Source: a virus
DNA: 23,906 nt
Virus record (IMG/VR): IMGVR_UViG_3300037847_000596
Coordinates: 1-23,906 of that record
Strand: one strand, 5' to 3'
Below are positions 23,759 through 23,906 of this stretch, in pieces; position 1 is the first letter of the stretch, and the number at the start of each line of letters is the position of its first letter. A program made the position numbers and the translations under genes. The notes under the pieces were generated by a model that saw nothing but the letters and a program-made list of their open reading frames with translations, ran no database searches and was not told where the DNA came from.

Positions 23759-23906
23759 GTATCTGTTTGTTCTTCGTCTTTATCTATATCTAAAAGACCT
23801 GCTTTAGCATCAATCTCACTTTGTTCGTTGATCTTAACTCTAAGTCTTTTGATCTTTATGTCGATCCACTTCATATCAGGAGTTACTCTTTTTTGTTCTA
23901 ACGCTT
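23755..23906 (-). CDS. C-terminal fragment of a charged helical protein, gene enters from right edge
   Basis: On the minus strand an open frame runs from the window edge to a TAG at 23755-23757, giving the last 49 residues. They include TPDMKWIDIKIKRLRVKI, a basic amphipathic stretch, then an acidic tail rich in Asp and Glu ending QTDT. No family is recognised from the fragment. The stop overlaps the stop of the zinc-ribbon gene tail to tail by three bases. The frame is open throughout and contains no rare features, but only the C terminus is visible, so function and length are unknown. Confidence 0.55.
   Translation of the reverse strand, partial: ALEQKRVTPDMKWIDIKIKRLRVKINEQSEIDAKAGLLDIDKDEEQTDT

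Noticed and set aside
23755-23906. Intrinsic terminator between the zinc-ribbon gene and the minus-strand gene
   Set aside because: The two genes overlap at their stops and no GC-rich stem followed by a T run was found.
1-23906. tRNA genes, CRISPR array, insertion sequence or attachment site
   Set aside because: No cloverleaf-like segment, no regularly spaced direct repeats, no transposase or integrase motifs and no terminal inverted repeats were recognised. Coding genes fill nearly all of the window. A covariance-model scan would be needed to exclude RNA genes.

Overview
The window is a gene-dense stretch of a double-stranded DNA bacteriophage genome, most likely a short-tailed (podovirus-type) phage of an AT-rich marine bacterium. 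The phage assignment rests on a run of virion genes (tail nozzle/hub, Ala/Gln/Gly-rich and very long ejection-type proteins) followed by a complete replication module (primase, family A DNA polymerase, helicases, nuclease). The marine, AT-rich host is an inference from the strong A/T bias, the near-exclusive AGA arginine codons and the resemblance of several small proteins to families recalled from marine viral metagenomes. No integrase, repressor, terminase, RNA polymerase, tRNA, CRISPR array or insertion sequence was seen.

Layout. Bases 1-165 hold the 3' end of a 2-oxoglutarate/Fe(II) oxygenase-like gene. Bases 184-2932 hold a tail nozzle/hub-like protein and four small proteins, two of them under 60 codons. 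Bases 2929-5471 hold three glycosyltransferases: one GT-B fold (GT4-like), then two GT-A proteins that look like a tandem duplication. Bases 5511-12964 hold five genes: a large protein with a DGEFV motif, a GNAT-like protein, a Gly/Ala/Gln-rich protein and two long putative ejection proteins. Their order and sizes resemble the T7 gp13-gp14-gp15-gp16 cassette. A small coiled-coil plus transmembrane protein (12957-13133) is a lysis or holin-accessory candidate.

The replication and DNA-processing module starts at 13146 with a RecB/Cas4-type PD-(D/E)XK nuclease. Its 3' end overlaps, tail to tail by 101 bp, a SNF2-type helicase, the only complete minus-strand gene. A 65-bp divergent gap (15226-15290) has a good -35 box and launches the rightward operon: a coiled-coil protein, an SSB-like protein, an archaeo-eukaryotic-type primase, a minimal cytosine-methyltransferase-like protein, a UvrD-type helicase, a PAPS-reductase-like ATP pyrophosphatase, small proteins including a DUF3310 protein, family A DNA polymerase and a zinc-ribbon protein. 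A minus-strand gene enters from the right edge.

How the genes fit together. Almost every junction is an ATGA/TAATG overlap or a few bases, so translation is probably coupled. The primase, polymerase, SSB-like protein, nuclease and two helicases could form a nearly self-sufficient replication and recombination set, although no DnaB-type replicative helicase lies in the window. The oxygenase next to three glycosyltransferases within the virion genes suggests post-translational decoration of a virion protein, which is untested. The polymerase carries leucine at the position equivalent to E. coli Pol I Phe762, a variant that the viral-ecology literature links to slower or temperate-leaning phages.
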